From contig JAVJRN010000029.1 of NCBI GenBank assembly GCA_040218415.1, positions 124,001 through 188,000 on the forward strand: a stretch of DNA of 64,000 nucleotides. Reading direction: 5' to 3'. Positions 43,083 through 51,098 of the stretch are shown here, piece by piece; the first letter of the stretch is position 1, and every line of letters begins with the position of its first letter. Position numbers and translations under genes: made by a program. The notes below the pieces were generated by a model. It made no database searches. It saw only the letters and a list, made by a program, of their open reading frames with translations, and was not told where the DNA came from. This stretch comes from JAVJRN01 sp040218415 (lineage in GTDB: Bacteria > Bacteroidota > Bacteroidia > Cytophagales > Cyclobacteriaceae).

Positions 43083-44333
43083 TTGGTTCGAAAAAGGGTA
43101 ATTAAAATAAAAAATAAAGAGATTTGCCGCAGCGAACAACCCATTATTGTGAACAAAATAAAGCCTGAAGCCGAAATTCTTTTCATTACACATAAATACC
43201 CCCCTTCCACAGGTGGAATGCAAAAACAAAGTTTTGAGCTAATCAAATATGCCAGCATAAACCGTAAAGTTCATACGATCATATTTGGGAGTAACTATCC
43301 GAAATTTTTATTCTTTTTAATTGTAACACCTCTGGCTTGGTGGAAAATAAAGCGGAACAAGAAAATCAAAATAGTACATGCCAATGACGGATTGATGGCG
43401 CTGATTCTAACACCGCTATTAAAGCTTCAAAATAGGATAAAAATTTGTGTCACTATTCATGGATTGGATATTGTCTTCAACTCCTCTTTCTATCAATATT
43501 GGGCCAAAAATTATTTATCACGCTTTGATTTTCTCATAGCCGTAAGTGAAGCGACAAAAGACGAGTGTGTAAATGCGGGAATCCCAGAACAAAAAGTGCA
43601 TTTCATCCCTAATGCCGTAGAGCTTCCTGATAAAGTTGAAAAAGATCCGTCCTTTGCACATTGGCTTGAGGAAAACTATGGATTAGATCTAACTAACCAG
43701 CTGATTATCTCCTCCGTGGGTCGCCCGGTTCCTCGAAAAGGGTTTTCATGGTTTGCTAAAAATGTTTTACCGCAACTAGAAAATACTAAATACCTCGTTG
43801 TTGGGACAGAGTTGACAAGTAGTTGGGTTATTCTTCTTGCAAAAAAATTATTCACTGCAAACCTGTTCGAAAGAGTCTGTAAAATGCTCGGTGTGCCTTT
43901 AGATAGCATCACGTTGAACCAAATTGCCAAAGATCCAAATTCCAATTTGATCCTACTTGGCAAAATTCCACAGGATAAATTGCTTCAAACTTATATTTAC
44001 TCCGACATTTTTGTGATGCCCAATTTCAAAATAAAAGGTGATTTCGAAGGATTTGGGCTGGTGGCTTTAGAGGCAGCTTCGCTGGGAGCCATTTGCCTTG
44101 CGGCGAATGTGGATGGCATTCCATCAGCAATTAAGGATGGCGTCAATGGCTTTTTGCTGGACAGTAAAAATACAGATGCATGGATCAAAAAAATTAACTT
44201 TTTAAGAACCGGCAGTCATATGGCTCAGGCGAGAAGTCATTTTTCTGAATATTTCCTGAAAAATCAAATGACTTGGAGAAATATGAGTGATGAATACCTA
44301 AGCCTTTTTGACCATTATCTTGAACAGAAATAG
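43083..44333 (+). CDS. GT4 family glycosyltransferase
   Basis: A 416-residue GT-B glycosyltransferase with FITHKYPPSTGGMQKQSFELIKY at the acceptor domain, VTIHGLDIV, VSEATKDECVNAGIP and a donor domain containing SVGRPVPRKGFSWFAKN and FVMPNFKIKGDFEGFGLVALEA. The gene opens with TTG; a GTG 22 codons later is possible and the exact start is uncertain because about 30 N-terminal residues are weakly conserved. It is divergent from the SQD2-like gene and convergent with the LPG-synthase-like gene. It probably builds a surface glycan; sugar and acceptor unknown. Confidence 0.82.
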   Translation: MVRKRVIKIKNKEICRSEQPIIVNKIKPEAEILFITHKYPPSTGGMQKQSFELIKYASINRKVHTIIFGSNYPKFLFFLIVTPLAWWKIKRNKKIKIVHANDGLMALILTPLLKLQNRIKICVTIHGLDIVFNSSFYQYWAKNYLSRFDFLIAVSEATKDECVNAGIPEQKVHFIPNAVELPDKVEKDPSFAHWLEENYGLDLTNQLIISSVGRPVPRKGFSWFAKNVLPQLENTKYLVVGTELTSSWVILLAKKLFTANLFERVCKMLGVPLDSITLNQIAKDPNSNLILLGKIPQDKLLQTYIYSDIFVMPNFKIKGDFEGFGLVALEAASLGAICLAANVDGIPSAIKDGVNGFLLDSKNTDAWIKKINFLRTGSHMAQARSHFSEYFLKNQMTWRNMSDEYLSLFDHYLEQK

Positions 44334-44392
44334 TTTCAATCAGAAGCTATGTTTCATTGGTCTCTTTTTACCAATGAAGCATTTCAAAGTCC

Positions 44393-45277
44393 CTATTTGA
44401 TTGATTCCTCATGGGTTTCATTAACCTCTGCTGTTTTTAGAAATACCCCTCCAAAACTCATTATTGCGGTGATGAAAGTAATGAGCAAACTTAACGCGAT
44501 ACTTGTATTTTCGCCTGTACCTAAATATTGGTAGCCAAGTAAAAAAGTAAATTCTCGTGATCCGATACCCCCAATGGTAAATGGCAAGATAGAAACGAAG
44601 GAAGAAGCCAAGAACAATACACCATATTCCACATACTGTTCATGCACGCCTATAGAGAATAATACAAATAATGCCCCAATCACTTGCAATCCTTGCACGC
44701 CCAACGACCACACCACTGAAGCGCCTGTAAATGGAAGAAAGGGTTTAAATAAGAGTTTAACAAGTAAATAAAATACAGGAAAAGCGAGCACTAAACATAC
44801 GAAATCAACATAAATCAGCCATTGGGGAATTGCCTCGGATCCCAGAAAAAGCACCCCAAATCCAGCTAAAATAAGAAGTGATAGTAATCCTGAAATTCTA
44901 TCTACCAAACTGGCTTGAATAAGTTTTTTGGGACCAACTCCGTAGGTTTTGTTGAGCAGGTAAACTTTGTAACCATCTCCTCCTATACCACCCGGAAGGA
45001 ATAAATTGTAAAACATCCCGATCCAGTACAGTCGAAGGTTATACATTTTACTGATATCAATAGGAATACATCGAAAAAAGCCAAGCAGTCTATAAGCACT
45101 CAGTATTTTTGATAAAACGAAAAAGACCAGCGCCAAAAGCAGCAATAAGACATTGGACGAAAATAGCAGTTCACTTACATCTGACCATTTTATTTTACTA
45201 AAAACAAAATAAAGTGCTAACCCCGAAATAGAGATTTTCAGAAGGGTTTTTAAGACTTTTTTAATCCTGCTTCCCAA
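44393..45277 (-). CDS. LPG-synthase-TM/UPF0104 family membrane protein (flippase-like)
   Basis: An integral membrane protein of about 294 residues with roughly seven to eight helices, in the lysylphosphatidylglycerol synthase transmembrane family (UPF0104, AglD-like). Family marks are LPGGIGGDGYKVYLL, SLVDRISGLLSLL and SILPFTIGGIGSREFTF. The TTG at 45277 is preferred over a TTG at 45349, which would overlap the upstream glycosyltransferase by 89 bases. Such proteins are often encoded next to GT2 enzymes and are thought to move lipid-linked sugars; here the GT2 gene precedes it with a short overlap. Confidence 0.85.
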   Translation of the reverse strand: MGSRIKKVLKTLLKISISGLALYFVFSKIKWSDVSELLFSSNVLLLLLALVFFVLSKILSAYRLLGFFRCIPIDISKMYNLRLYWIGMFYNLFLPGGIGGDGYKVYLLNKTYGVGPKKLIQASLVDRISGLLSLLILAGFGVLFLGSEAIPQWLIYVDFVCLVLAFPVFYLLVKLLFKPFLPFTGASVVWSLGVQGLQVIGALFVLFSIGVHEQYVEYGVLFLASSFVSILPFTIGGIGSREFTFLLGYQYLGTGENTSIALSLLITFITAIMSFGGVFLKTAEVNETHEESIK

Positions 45278-46205
45278 CGAATATTTCCTTAACTCTATAG
45301 GTCGCTTTATTTTGGCTTTCGAAATAAGTCCGTACGACCAACTCTGCAACTATACCGATTGTAATGAGTTGAATGCCACCAAGTAGCAGCGTAATCCCTA
45401 ATATGAGTAAAGGTCTGCCCCAAATATCTTCTCCCATTAATTTAATAACCAATAAGTAGGCATTGATAAAGCCGCCAACCATGAAAAGTCCAATGCCAAG
45501 CACTCCAAAAAGGTGCATAGGTCGCTGGAGGTATTTTTGAAAAAAGACCATCAACATCAAATCGCTAATGACTTTAAAAGTTCGCCCAAGACCGTACTTC
45601 GATTCTCCATGCACACGGGCATGGTGCTTCACTGGAACCTCCCCGAGCCTCGCACCTTGAAGTTGAGCCAATACAGGAATAAATCGATGAAGCTCTCCAT
45701 AAAGTCCTAAGTTTTTGGCAATATCTTTCTTGAAAACTTTAAGGGTGCAACCATAGTCATGAAGATAAACGCCCGTAAACTTTCTGATCATGGCGTTGGC
45801 AATTTTACTAGGGATTTTTCTTAGAATAAACCCATCTTGACGTTTTGCCCTAATGCCCGCAACCACATCCACATCATCATCTTCCAGTTTCTTTATCATC
45901 ATTGGAATATCCGACGGGTCATTTTGCAAATCACCATCGAGCGTAACAATATAGTCTCCCTGCGCCTCGGCTATCCCGCCAGCCATGGCCGTAGTTTGTC
46001 CATAATTTTTATTCAAAATTACGGCTCTCACATGCTCATCGGCATATTTTTTTATGTTTGGTATGGTCTTATCAGACGATCCGTCATCGGTAAATATTAC
46101 TTCGTAATCCCACCCCTTCATTGCCGCTGTGACGGCTTCCATCATGGGTAAAATGTTGTCTTCCTCATTCATTACTGGGATAACGAGAGATACTTTTTTA
46201 GACAT
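45261..46205 (-). CDS. GT2 glycosyltransferase, polyprenyl-phosphate type
   Basis: A 314-residue inverting GT-A enzyme similar to dolichyl-phosphate mannose synthase and ArnC/GtrB. It begins KKVSLVIPVMNEEDNI, has the DDGSSDKT and VTLDGDLQNDP (metal-binding Asp-x-Asp) motifs and HHARVHGESKYGLGRTFK. The C-terminal part has two membrane helices (about 230-252 and 262-290), as in undecaprenyl-phosphate glycosyltransferases. It would load a sugar on a polyprenyl phosphate. The overlapping downstream membrane protein could be the partner that flips the product, and the divergent GT-C enzyme a user of it. Confidence 0.9.
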   Translation of the reverse strand: MSKKVSLVIPVMNEEDNILPMMEAVTAAMKGWDYEVIFTDDGSSDKTIPNIKKYADEHVRAVILNKNYGQTTAMAGGIAEAQGDYIVTLDGDLQNDPSDIPMMIKKLEDDDVDVVAGIRAKRQDGFILRKIPSKIANAMIRKFTGVYLHDYGCTLKVFKKDIAKNLGLYGELHRFIPVLAQLQGARLGEVPVKHHARVHGESKYGLGRTFKVISDLMLMVFFQKYLQRPMHLFGVLGIGLFMVGGFINAYLLVIKLMGEDIWGRPLLILGITLLLGGIQLITIGIVAELVVRTYFESQNKATYRVKEIFVGKQD

Positions 46206-46371
46206 AGATTATCGGGTCAATGAGTCATTGAAAAAATTAGTCCCAAAGCTACAAATTTCGATGGCTTTAAAGCGTAGATCAAGGAAATATAGCTTATTGG
46301 TCGCATTTCGCTGGTCGTTTATGCCCTCCTTGATATTCAGTTATAGCAACTCCAATTGTTAGAATTAACAC

Positions 46372-46379
46372 TACTTTTG
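46372..46379 (+). promoter_or_regulatory. Candidate -7 element of the GT-C operon
   Basis: TACTTTTG matches TAnnTTTG and would start transcription near 46386, before the leader hairpin. The -33 TTG is not at the standard spacing. Confidence 0.45.
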
Positions 46380-46406
46380 CCACGAGAAAATTTTAGCGGT
46401 AAACAT

Positions 46407-46443
46407 GTAGGAGAAGAACTGATTACTCTTCTCTACTTTTTTT
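46407..46443 (+). terminator. Leader terminator-like hairpin (possible attenuator)
   Basis: GTAG-AGAAGA pairs with TCTTCT-CTAC (10 bp, one bulged G) around a 9-base loop and is followed by TTTTTTT. No plus-strand gene lies upstream, and the GT-C operon starts 15 bases later, so the hairpin sits in that operon's own leader. Confidence 0.6.
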
Positions 46444-46457
46444 AAAAATTCAACGAA

Positions 46458-47588
46458 TTGCAAGAGACATTTCATTCAAACTGGTTAGGTAGCGATATCC
46501 CAAAAAAATTACTCTATTTCTGGTTTGCAGGGCTTATTGCACGTCTTATCGCGATCAATTTTGCAGGTCTTGCACCTGATTTCATTGGATACAGATTGCC
46601 GATTGCGCAATGTATTACTACTGACATTTGGCTTTATTGTGAATGCACCTATAATCACACCCCATTTTACCCTTACCTCTCGGCTGCCCTTTTCTTACTC
46701 GCGGGGAGCAGTGAGTTTTTTCAGGTTTTTCTTATCAATCTGCCGCTCGCATTGGGCGATGCTTTTGTGCCTGTGGTCATCTACCTGCTTTTTTGTCGGT
46801 TTAAAGATGCTAAGTTCGCATTTAAGCTTTCCGCGATATATGCACTCAATCCCATCTCACTGATTGAGGTAGGCATATCCCATTGGGATGGTTTTACTTT
46901 GATGTTTTTCATGCTTGGTTTGTTGGCAATGGAGAAGAAAGAAAATGTAAAAGTGGGTCTATGGACGGGCTTGGGTTTTCTGCTGAAGCAATTTCCACTT
47001 GGGCTTCTCCCCGTTTTTTTACTGAAGACAAAAAGTATAAAATCAACCTTTATCGTTGGGTTGGTTACGGCCGCAGTTATTTTGGGCGCATTTGTGCCAT
47101 TTATACTTCATTGTCCTGAAACATTTGTCGATAATTTATTGAGTCATCCTTTGTGGAAAGGAGCGGCCAGTGAAGAGGTTGGTATTGGTACCTTGAAAAA
47201 TGTCTTTGATCACCTCAATGTACCGCAACCAAAACTGGTTTGGGGAGCGTTATTCCTTTTCTTACTTGGCTTTCCCAGTTTGAAAGCTTCTCATAAAAAT
47301 TACATTTACTACGCAGGTATATTGATGGTAACATTGGCCTTTTTCACGTTCGTTACGCATCGACAATTGCTTGTATGGTGTATGCCATTTATTATTTTAA
47401 TCACACTGGAAAGAAAAGCTTATATCCCGTTTGTACTTCTTTTTGTTGGTTACGCAATCAGAATCGCCAAACCCGATTGGTATTTTGGCTTGTTGCATTT
47501 GGGTGTTGGGGTATGGTATTATATCGCCTTGTACCAAAAAATGATCTTAGAAAACAAATCAGCTGTCTCCGTGACAGATCAACAATAA
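46458..47588 (+). CDS. GT-C fold membrane mannosyltransferase-like protein
   Basis: A 376-residue polytopic membrane protein (about ten helices) with TTG start. The first periplasmic loop AINFAGLAPDFIGYRLPIAQCI, the ALNPISLIEVGISHWDGFTLMFF segment and LLKQFPLGLLPVFLL resemble GPI-mannosyltransferase-like (PIG-M/GT87-like) GT-C enzymes. These use polyprenyl-phosphate sugars on the outer face of the inner membrane. The likely donor is the product of the divergent GT2 gene at 45261-46205. It opens a three-gene operon (46458-50153) with two PLOD-like glycosyltransferases. Confidence 0.72.
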   Translation: MQETFHSNWLGSDIPKKLLYFWFAGLIARLIAINFAGLAPDFIGYRLPIAQCITTDIWLYCECTYNHTPFYPYLSAALFLLAGSSEFFQVFLINLPLALGDAFVPVVIYLLFCRFKDAKFAFKLSAIYALNPISLIEVGISHWDGFTLMFFMLGLLAMEKKENVKVGLWTGLGFLLKQFPLGLLPVFLLKTKSIKSTFIVGLVTAAVILGAFVPFILHCPETFVDNLLSHPLWKGAASEEVGIGTLKNVFDHLNVPQPKLVWGALFLFLLGFPSLKASHKNYIYYAGILMVTLAFFTFVTHRQLLVWCMPFIILITLERKAYIPFVLLFVGYAIRIAKPDWYFGLLHLGVGVWYYIALYQKMILENKSAVSVTDQQ

Positions 47589-47601
47589 TCCTGTTCGAAG
47601 A

Positions 47602-49203
47602 ATGAAGATTATTAGTATAAAAGAATCCAATCATCGGTCGTTGAGTTACCTCCAAAGCCAACTGGAGTTACTTGATCAAGATGCGTTAACATTAATAGCC
47701 CGTTCTGCATTTGACCTGCAATCAGATGAAAAGCAACTTTCTCATGCTTTTGAAAAGTCCAGTGCTGATGTCATTTTCCCTGCTTCAGCCGACTTCCCAT
47801 TTGATGTGAAAGGTTTGAACCTCTATTATTGGAAATATTACCCAAGAGAACGCGGAACCTATCATTTCCTCAATGCTGACATGGTCTTGGGAAAGGCGAG
47901 TGCGCTGGCGCAGCTATTCAAAGAACTCATAAGAGCGTATGGACAGCCATTGGTAGAACTTTCTATTCAAGGAAAATCAACGGAAGTAGATGCTTTTCAT
48001 CGATTCTATATCGATCTTTTTTTAGGCTTAGAAAAGCCTGCCATCAAAGTTTCCATTGACCATCAGCAAGAAATCTTTGGAACAACAATAGGCAGAAACT
48101 CCGTTGTAAAATGGCCCATTTTCACGTTGCGCCATGGTTTTATTTTCAATAAGTACGAAAAAGCGCTTTTGGGTAAAGAACATGTCGCCGGTGTAGCTTG
48201 GGATTATACTCTAAAAAACGGAAAAAAATACAACAAGCGCACTAAGCAATTTCCGGAAATCATCATTGAGCCAGAGCAAAAAATTAAAGGCGGGTTAGCT
48301 TCATTTTTAAAATCAGGAAGTGCCTATATCCATTCCCTCTACTCTATTATAAAAATCCTCATCTTCAATGGTGGAAAACGACTAGATCATGAGATTTTTC
48401 GATTTCGACATAATCAGAACCCAGAAATAAAAGCAAATATTGACAAACTAATTGCCAATATTGAAAATGGTCAGCCATTCTCTTTTACCCATTTCAATGA
48501 TGGGGAAATGACCTTTATAGAAAAATTTCAAGAAGCGGATCACAAAGAAGTTTGGTTTGGGTCTTATTTCGGCAGAATTCAGGACAAATACAACAAGCAG
48601 CTTGGCGAGTTACTTTTGGCCGCTTTTCTCAAAAGGCAAGACCATTATTACATCGGTATTCCTTGTGAAATTTCACATCCTAAGTTGAGTCAATACGCCC
48701 GAGCGCTAAGACCCGTAGATGAATTCACGATCCCTGCAATGACATTTCATCACAACTTGAGCAAGTACCCTAGAATACTCGGGGCTATGCGCAAAAAGAA
48801 AGTCTACTTTGTGGTGAACATCAATCAAGATTTGGGCTTTTTCAGGCAGATGGGTTTTGAATTTGATGATGATCAAATCATCCGGGTTCCTTTTAGAAAT
48901 GCCCACGAAGAGTATGATAACTTGAAAAAACATACTTTTGAGGATGGAGCCATTGTGATGCTGATGTCGGGAATGCTGGCTAAAATATTATGTGCGTATT
49001 GGTTTGAGCATCATCCGAAAACAACGTTTATCGCATTTGGCTCAAGTTTTGACGATTATATTCAAAGCAAAATCAGCTTTAATTTATACCCGAAAGACTT
49101 TCCTTTTGCGAAAACTTTGATTGGTTCACGTTCCTATCTTTTTGGTCACAAAAGCCATTGCCCTAATTGCTATGACATGACCAAACCTAATCCAGGCGTT
49201 TAG
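47602..49203 (+). CDS. PLOD-like/GT-D fusion glycosyltransferase
   Basis: A 533-residue protein, apparently with two glycosyltransferase-like domains. Residues about 50-200 resemble the PLOD (procollagen lysyl galactosyl/glucosyl) domain: VIFPASADFPFD, YHFLNADMVLGKASALAQLF, SIDHQQEIFGTT, though the metal-binding D-x-x-D seems degenerate (FPFD). Residues about 285-530 look like a GT-D domain: FTHFNDGEMTFIEKF with the DGE motif (300-302), HYYIGIPCE, and FIAFGSSFDDY. GT-D enzymes add sugars to bacterial surface proteins or glycans. It lies 13 bases after the GT-C gene and five before a second PLOD-like gene. Confidence 0.68.
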   Translation: MKIISIKESNHRSLSYLQSQLELLDQDALTLIARSAFDLQSDEKQLSHAFEKSSADVIFPASADFPFDVKGLNLYYWKYYPRERGTYHFLNADMVLGKASALAQLFKELIRAYGQPLVELSIQGKSTEVDAFHRFYIDLFLGLEKPAIKVSIDHQQEIFGTTIGRNSVVKWPIFTLRHGFIFNKYEKALLGKEHVAGVAWDYTLKNGKKYNKRTKQFPEIIIEPEQKIKGGLASFLKSGSAYIHSLYSIIKILIFNGGKRLDHEIFRFRHNQNPEIKANIDKLIANIENGQPFSFTHFNDGEMTFIEKFQEADHKEVWFGSYFGRIQDKYNKQLGELLLAAFLKRQDHYYIGIPCEISHPKLSQYARALRPVDEFTIPAMTFHHNLSKYPRILGAMRKKKVYFVVNINQDLGFFRQMGFEFDDDQIIRVPFRNAHEEYDNLKKHTFEDGAIVMLMSGMLAKILCAYWFEHHPKTTFIAFGSSFDDYIQSKISFNLYPKDFPFAKTLIGSRSYLFGHKSHCPNCYDMTKPNPGV

Positions 49204-49208
49204 TCGAT

Positions 49209-50153
49209 ATGAATGAGTTAATTGTTGTCACATTTGCAGATAATGTTCTTGCCGAAAATAACTACCTAAAAAAAACCTGCGAAGCTAAAGACATCAACCT
49301 GGTCACGCTTATTTCCTCCCCTTGGATACAGAATGTCATCAAGCTGAAATTATTGGCAGATTTTGTGGAGCAGCAAGATCCTGAAACGATACTACTTATG
49401 GTCGATGCGTACGATGTTTTGATCTATGGCGACTCCAAGGAAATTATCGGGAAATTTAAAGCGGCGGATGTAGATATTCTATTTTCCGGTGAGTCAAACT
49501 TCATGTACAAAGAGCCCGCAAAGTGGTTGGCCTTTTTGAAAAAATATCCTCCTCAGAATACGATTTACCAATATTTGAATTCTGGTTCCTACATTGGAAA
49601 AGCGAAACATATCAGCGAAATGCTGCACAGTATTCAATCGTGGTTTGCGATTGATTTCAATGATACCGAAAAATTACTTTCCCTAAAAAGCGACCAGTAT
49701 TTGCTGCATAGATTTTATGTGGAGAATTACCACAACCTGGATAGCACATTAAACTTAGATATAGATGATAAACAAGCACTTTTGGGCTGTACTGGTGGAC
49801 GATTTTGCGTGCTTCGGTTTCCTGATCTTGGCAAATGGCAGTCGTTCTCTTTTTTTATTTTAGAAAGAAATATTCTTAAGCTTTTCTCGCTTCATAAATA
49901 CCAAAAGCGATCGAAAGATTTTCTCTTCAATGGCACTCAGTTTTTAAATAAAAAAACGGAGCAACTGTCCACAGTGATGCATTTTCCTGGAACATGGGAT
50001 CGTTTTGATCAAGTCTTGGCAGACCTCTCACAACCACCAAAGGCGGAAAAAATAAGCTTCGGTTGGCTGGGAGCCGCCAGCATTAGTTTGATGAGTTTCC
50101 TACTTTCGATTATCGCTGCACCACTTTTTTGGCTAGTGACGCGAAAGAAGTAG
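49209..50153 (+). CDS. PLOD-like glycosyltransferase with C-terminal membrane anchor
   Basis: A 314-residue protein whose main domain follows the PLOD/LH3 glycosyltransferase pattern: LLMVDAYDVLIYG with the metal-binding Asp66-x-x-Asp69, DILFSGES, YLNSGSYIGKAK (123-132), SDQYLLHRFY and LNLDIDDKQALLGC. A late MHFPGTWDRFD corresponds to the H-N-G segment of the family. Unlike eukaryotic PLODs it has no lysyl hydroxylase domain but ends in a single membrane helix (about 287-309) with a basic tail, so it is probably anchored to the inner membrane. It is the last gene of the GT-C operon and converges on a GT2 gene. Confidence 0.8.
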   Translation: MNELIVVTFADNVLAENNYLKKTCEAKDINLVTLISSPWIQNVIKLKLLADFVEQQDPETILLMVDAYDVLIYGDSKEIIGKFKAADVDILFSGESNFMYKEPAKWLAFLKKYPPQNTIYQYLNSGSYIGKAKHISEMLHSIQSWFAIDFNDTEKLLSLKSDQYLLHRFYVENYHNLDSTLNLDIDDKQALLGCTGGRFCVLRFPDLGKWQSFSFFILERNILKLFSLHKYQKRSKDFLFNGTQFLNKKTEQLSTVMHFPGTWDRFDQVLADLSQPPKAEKISFGWLGAASISLMSFLLSIIAAPLFWLVTRKK

Positions 50154-50160
50154 ACAAGCG

Positions 50161-51090
50161 CTAACCGCCGTGAATCTTGCGATATTCCTCATAAGGTTTT
50201 CCTTGTATCGCCAAAAGTATTCCTTTGACTTTTCTGGTTCTGCGTCTGTTAAAAACTATGCTCGAATACTTCACAAAAGGATAACCGAGCAAGCCAAAAA
50301 GGTAACAAACCATCAACCAAAATCCGTATCCAAAAGCGATGGTGTACGCTTTGAGCTTTCCGTGTCTCAGCCTGTTTCGATTAAGCTCCGTATAGCCATT
50401 TTTGTACGCACGATTTAAGATCCATTCCTCTGTTGCTCGCGAGAGTGGCACCTGCTCATAAGCAATCGCTTCTCTGCACGCGATCACCTTGCCTCCTTTA
50501 TCTCTAACTTCTCTGAAGAGAAAAGAATCAGATCCTCCAGACATATTGAACGCTGGATTAAAAGAGAGTTCATGTTTTTTCAGAAAGGACAAGTTGATCA
50601 ACACGTTATTGGTACTTGCGCCACTCAATTGAGTCCCTGTTTTCGGGCGACCTCCTCCATAAAAATTCCTTTCATGTAACCACGAAGGAGCCTCTTCTGG
50701 AAGCAAATAGATCACCTTGCCAGAAACAGCAGCGGCGGCATATTCTTCTCCCGTTTTGATCAAAGCTGAAAGCCATGAGCTATCTACGGTCTCATCATCA
50801 TCGAAAAATGCGATGTAATCAGCATTTGCCGAATGGGCTTGGCTTAGCAATAAATTTCTTGTGTAAACAATGCCTCTTTCCGGCTGTGAAAGGTACGTTA
50901 ACTCGAAAGGCAAAAGCTTAGCGTAGTTATTACAAAGCTCCGCTGCTGACTTGCTAGGATCATTGTCACAAACGTGGCATGCTACAGAATAGCCTTCAGG
51001 AATTTGGAGTTTTTTAAGGGATTCCAAAGCCTCCGCAAGCATTTTGGAACGCTTAAAGGTGGCAATTGCTATAATGGCTAGTCTCGACAA
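50161..51090 (-). CDS. GT2 family glycosyltransferase
   Basis: A 309-residue inverting GT-A enzyme of the ExoM/succinoglycan type. It starts LAIIAIATFKRSKMLAEALESL, has VCDNDPSKSA, GIVYTRNLLL, the metal-binding YIAFFDDDETVDSSW and NVLINLSFLKK, and a GGSDSFLFREV acceptor-site motif. A C-terminal hydrophobic segment (FGYGFWLMVCYLFGLLGYPFV) probably tethers it to the membrane. It lies eight bases downstream of the ABC exporter gene on the same strand, so the two form one transcript. Confidence 0.88.
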   Translation of the reverse strand: MSRLAIIAIATFKRSKMLAEALESLKKLQIPEGYSVACHVCDNDPSKSAAELCNNYAKLLPFELTYLSQPERGIVYTRNLLLSQAHSANADYIAFFDDDETVDSSWLSALIKTGEEYAAAAVSGKVIYLLPEEAPSWLHERNFYGGGRPKTGTQLSGASTNNVLINLSFLKKHELSFNPAFNMSGGSDSFLFREVRDKGGKVIACREAIAYEQVPLSRATEEWILNRAYKNGYTELNRNRLRHGKLKAYTIAFGYGFWLMVCYLFGLLGYPFVKYSSIVFNRRRTRKVKGILLAIQGKPYEEYRKIHGG

Positions 51091-51098
51091 AATAGTGC

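Noticed and set aside
46407..46443. Ordinary terminator of an upstream gene
   Set aside because: The neighbouring upstream gene is on the minus strand and reads away, so there is no plus-strand transcript for it to end other than the leader of the GT-C operon.
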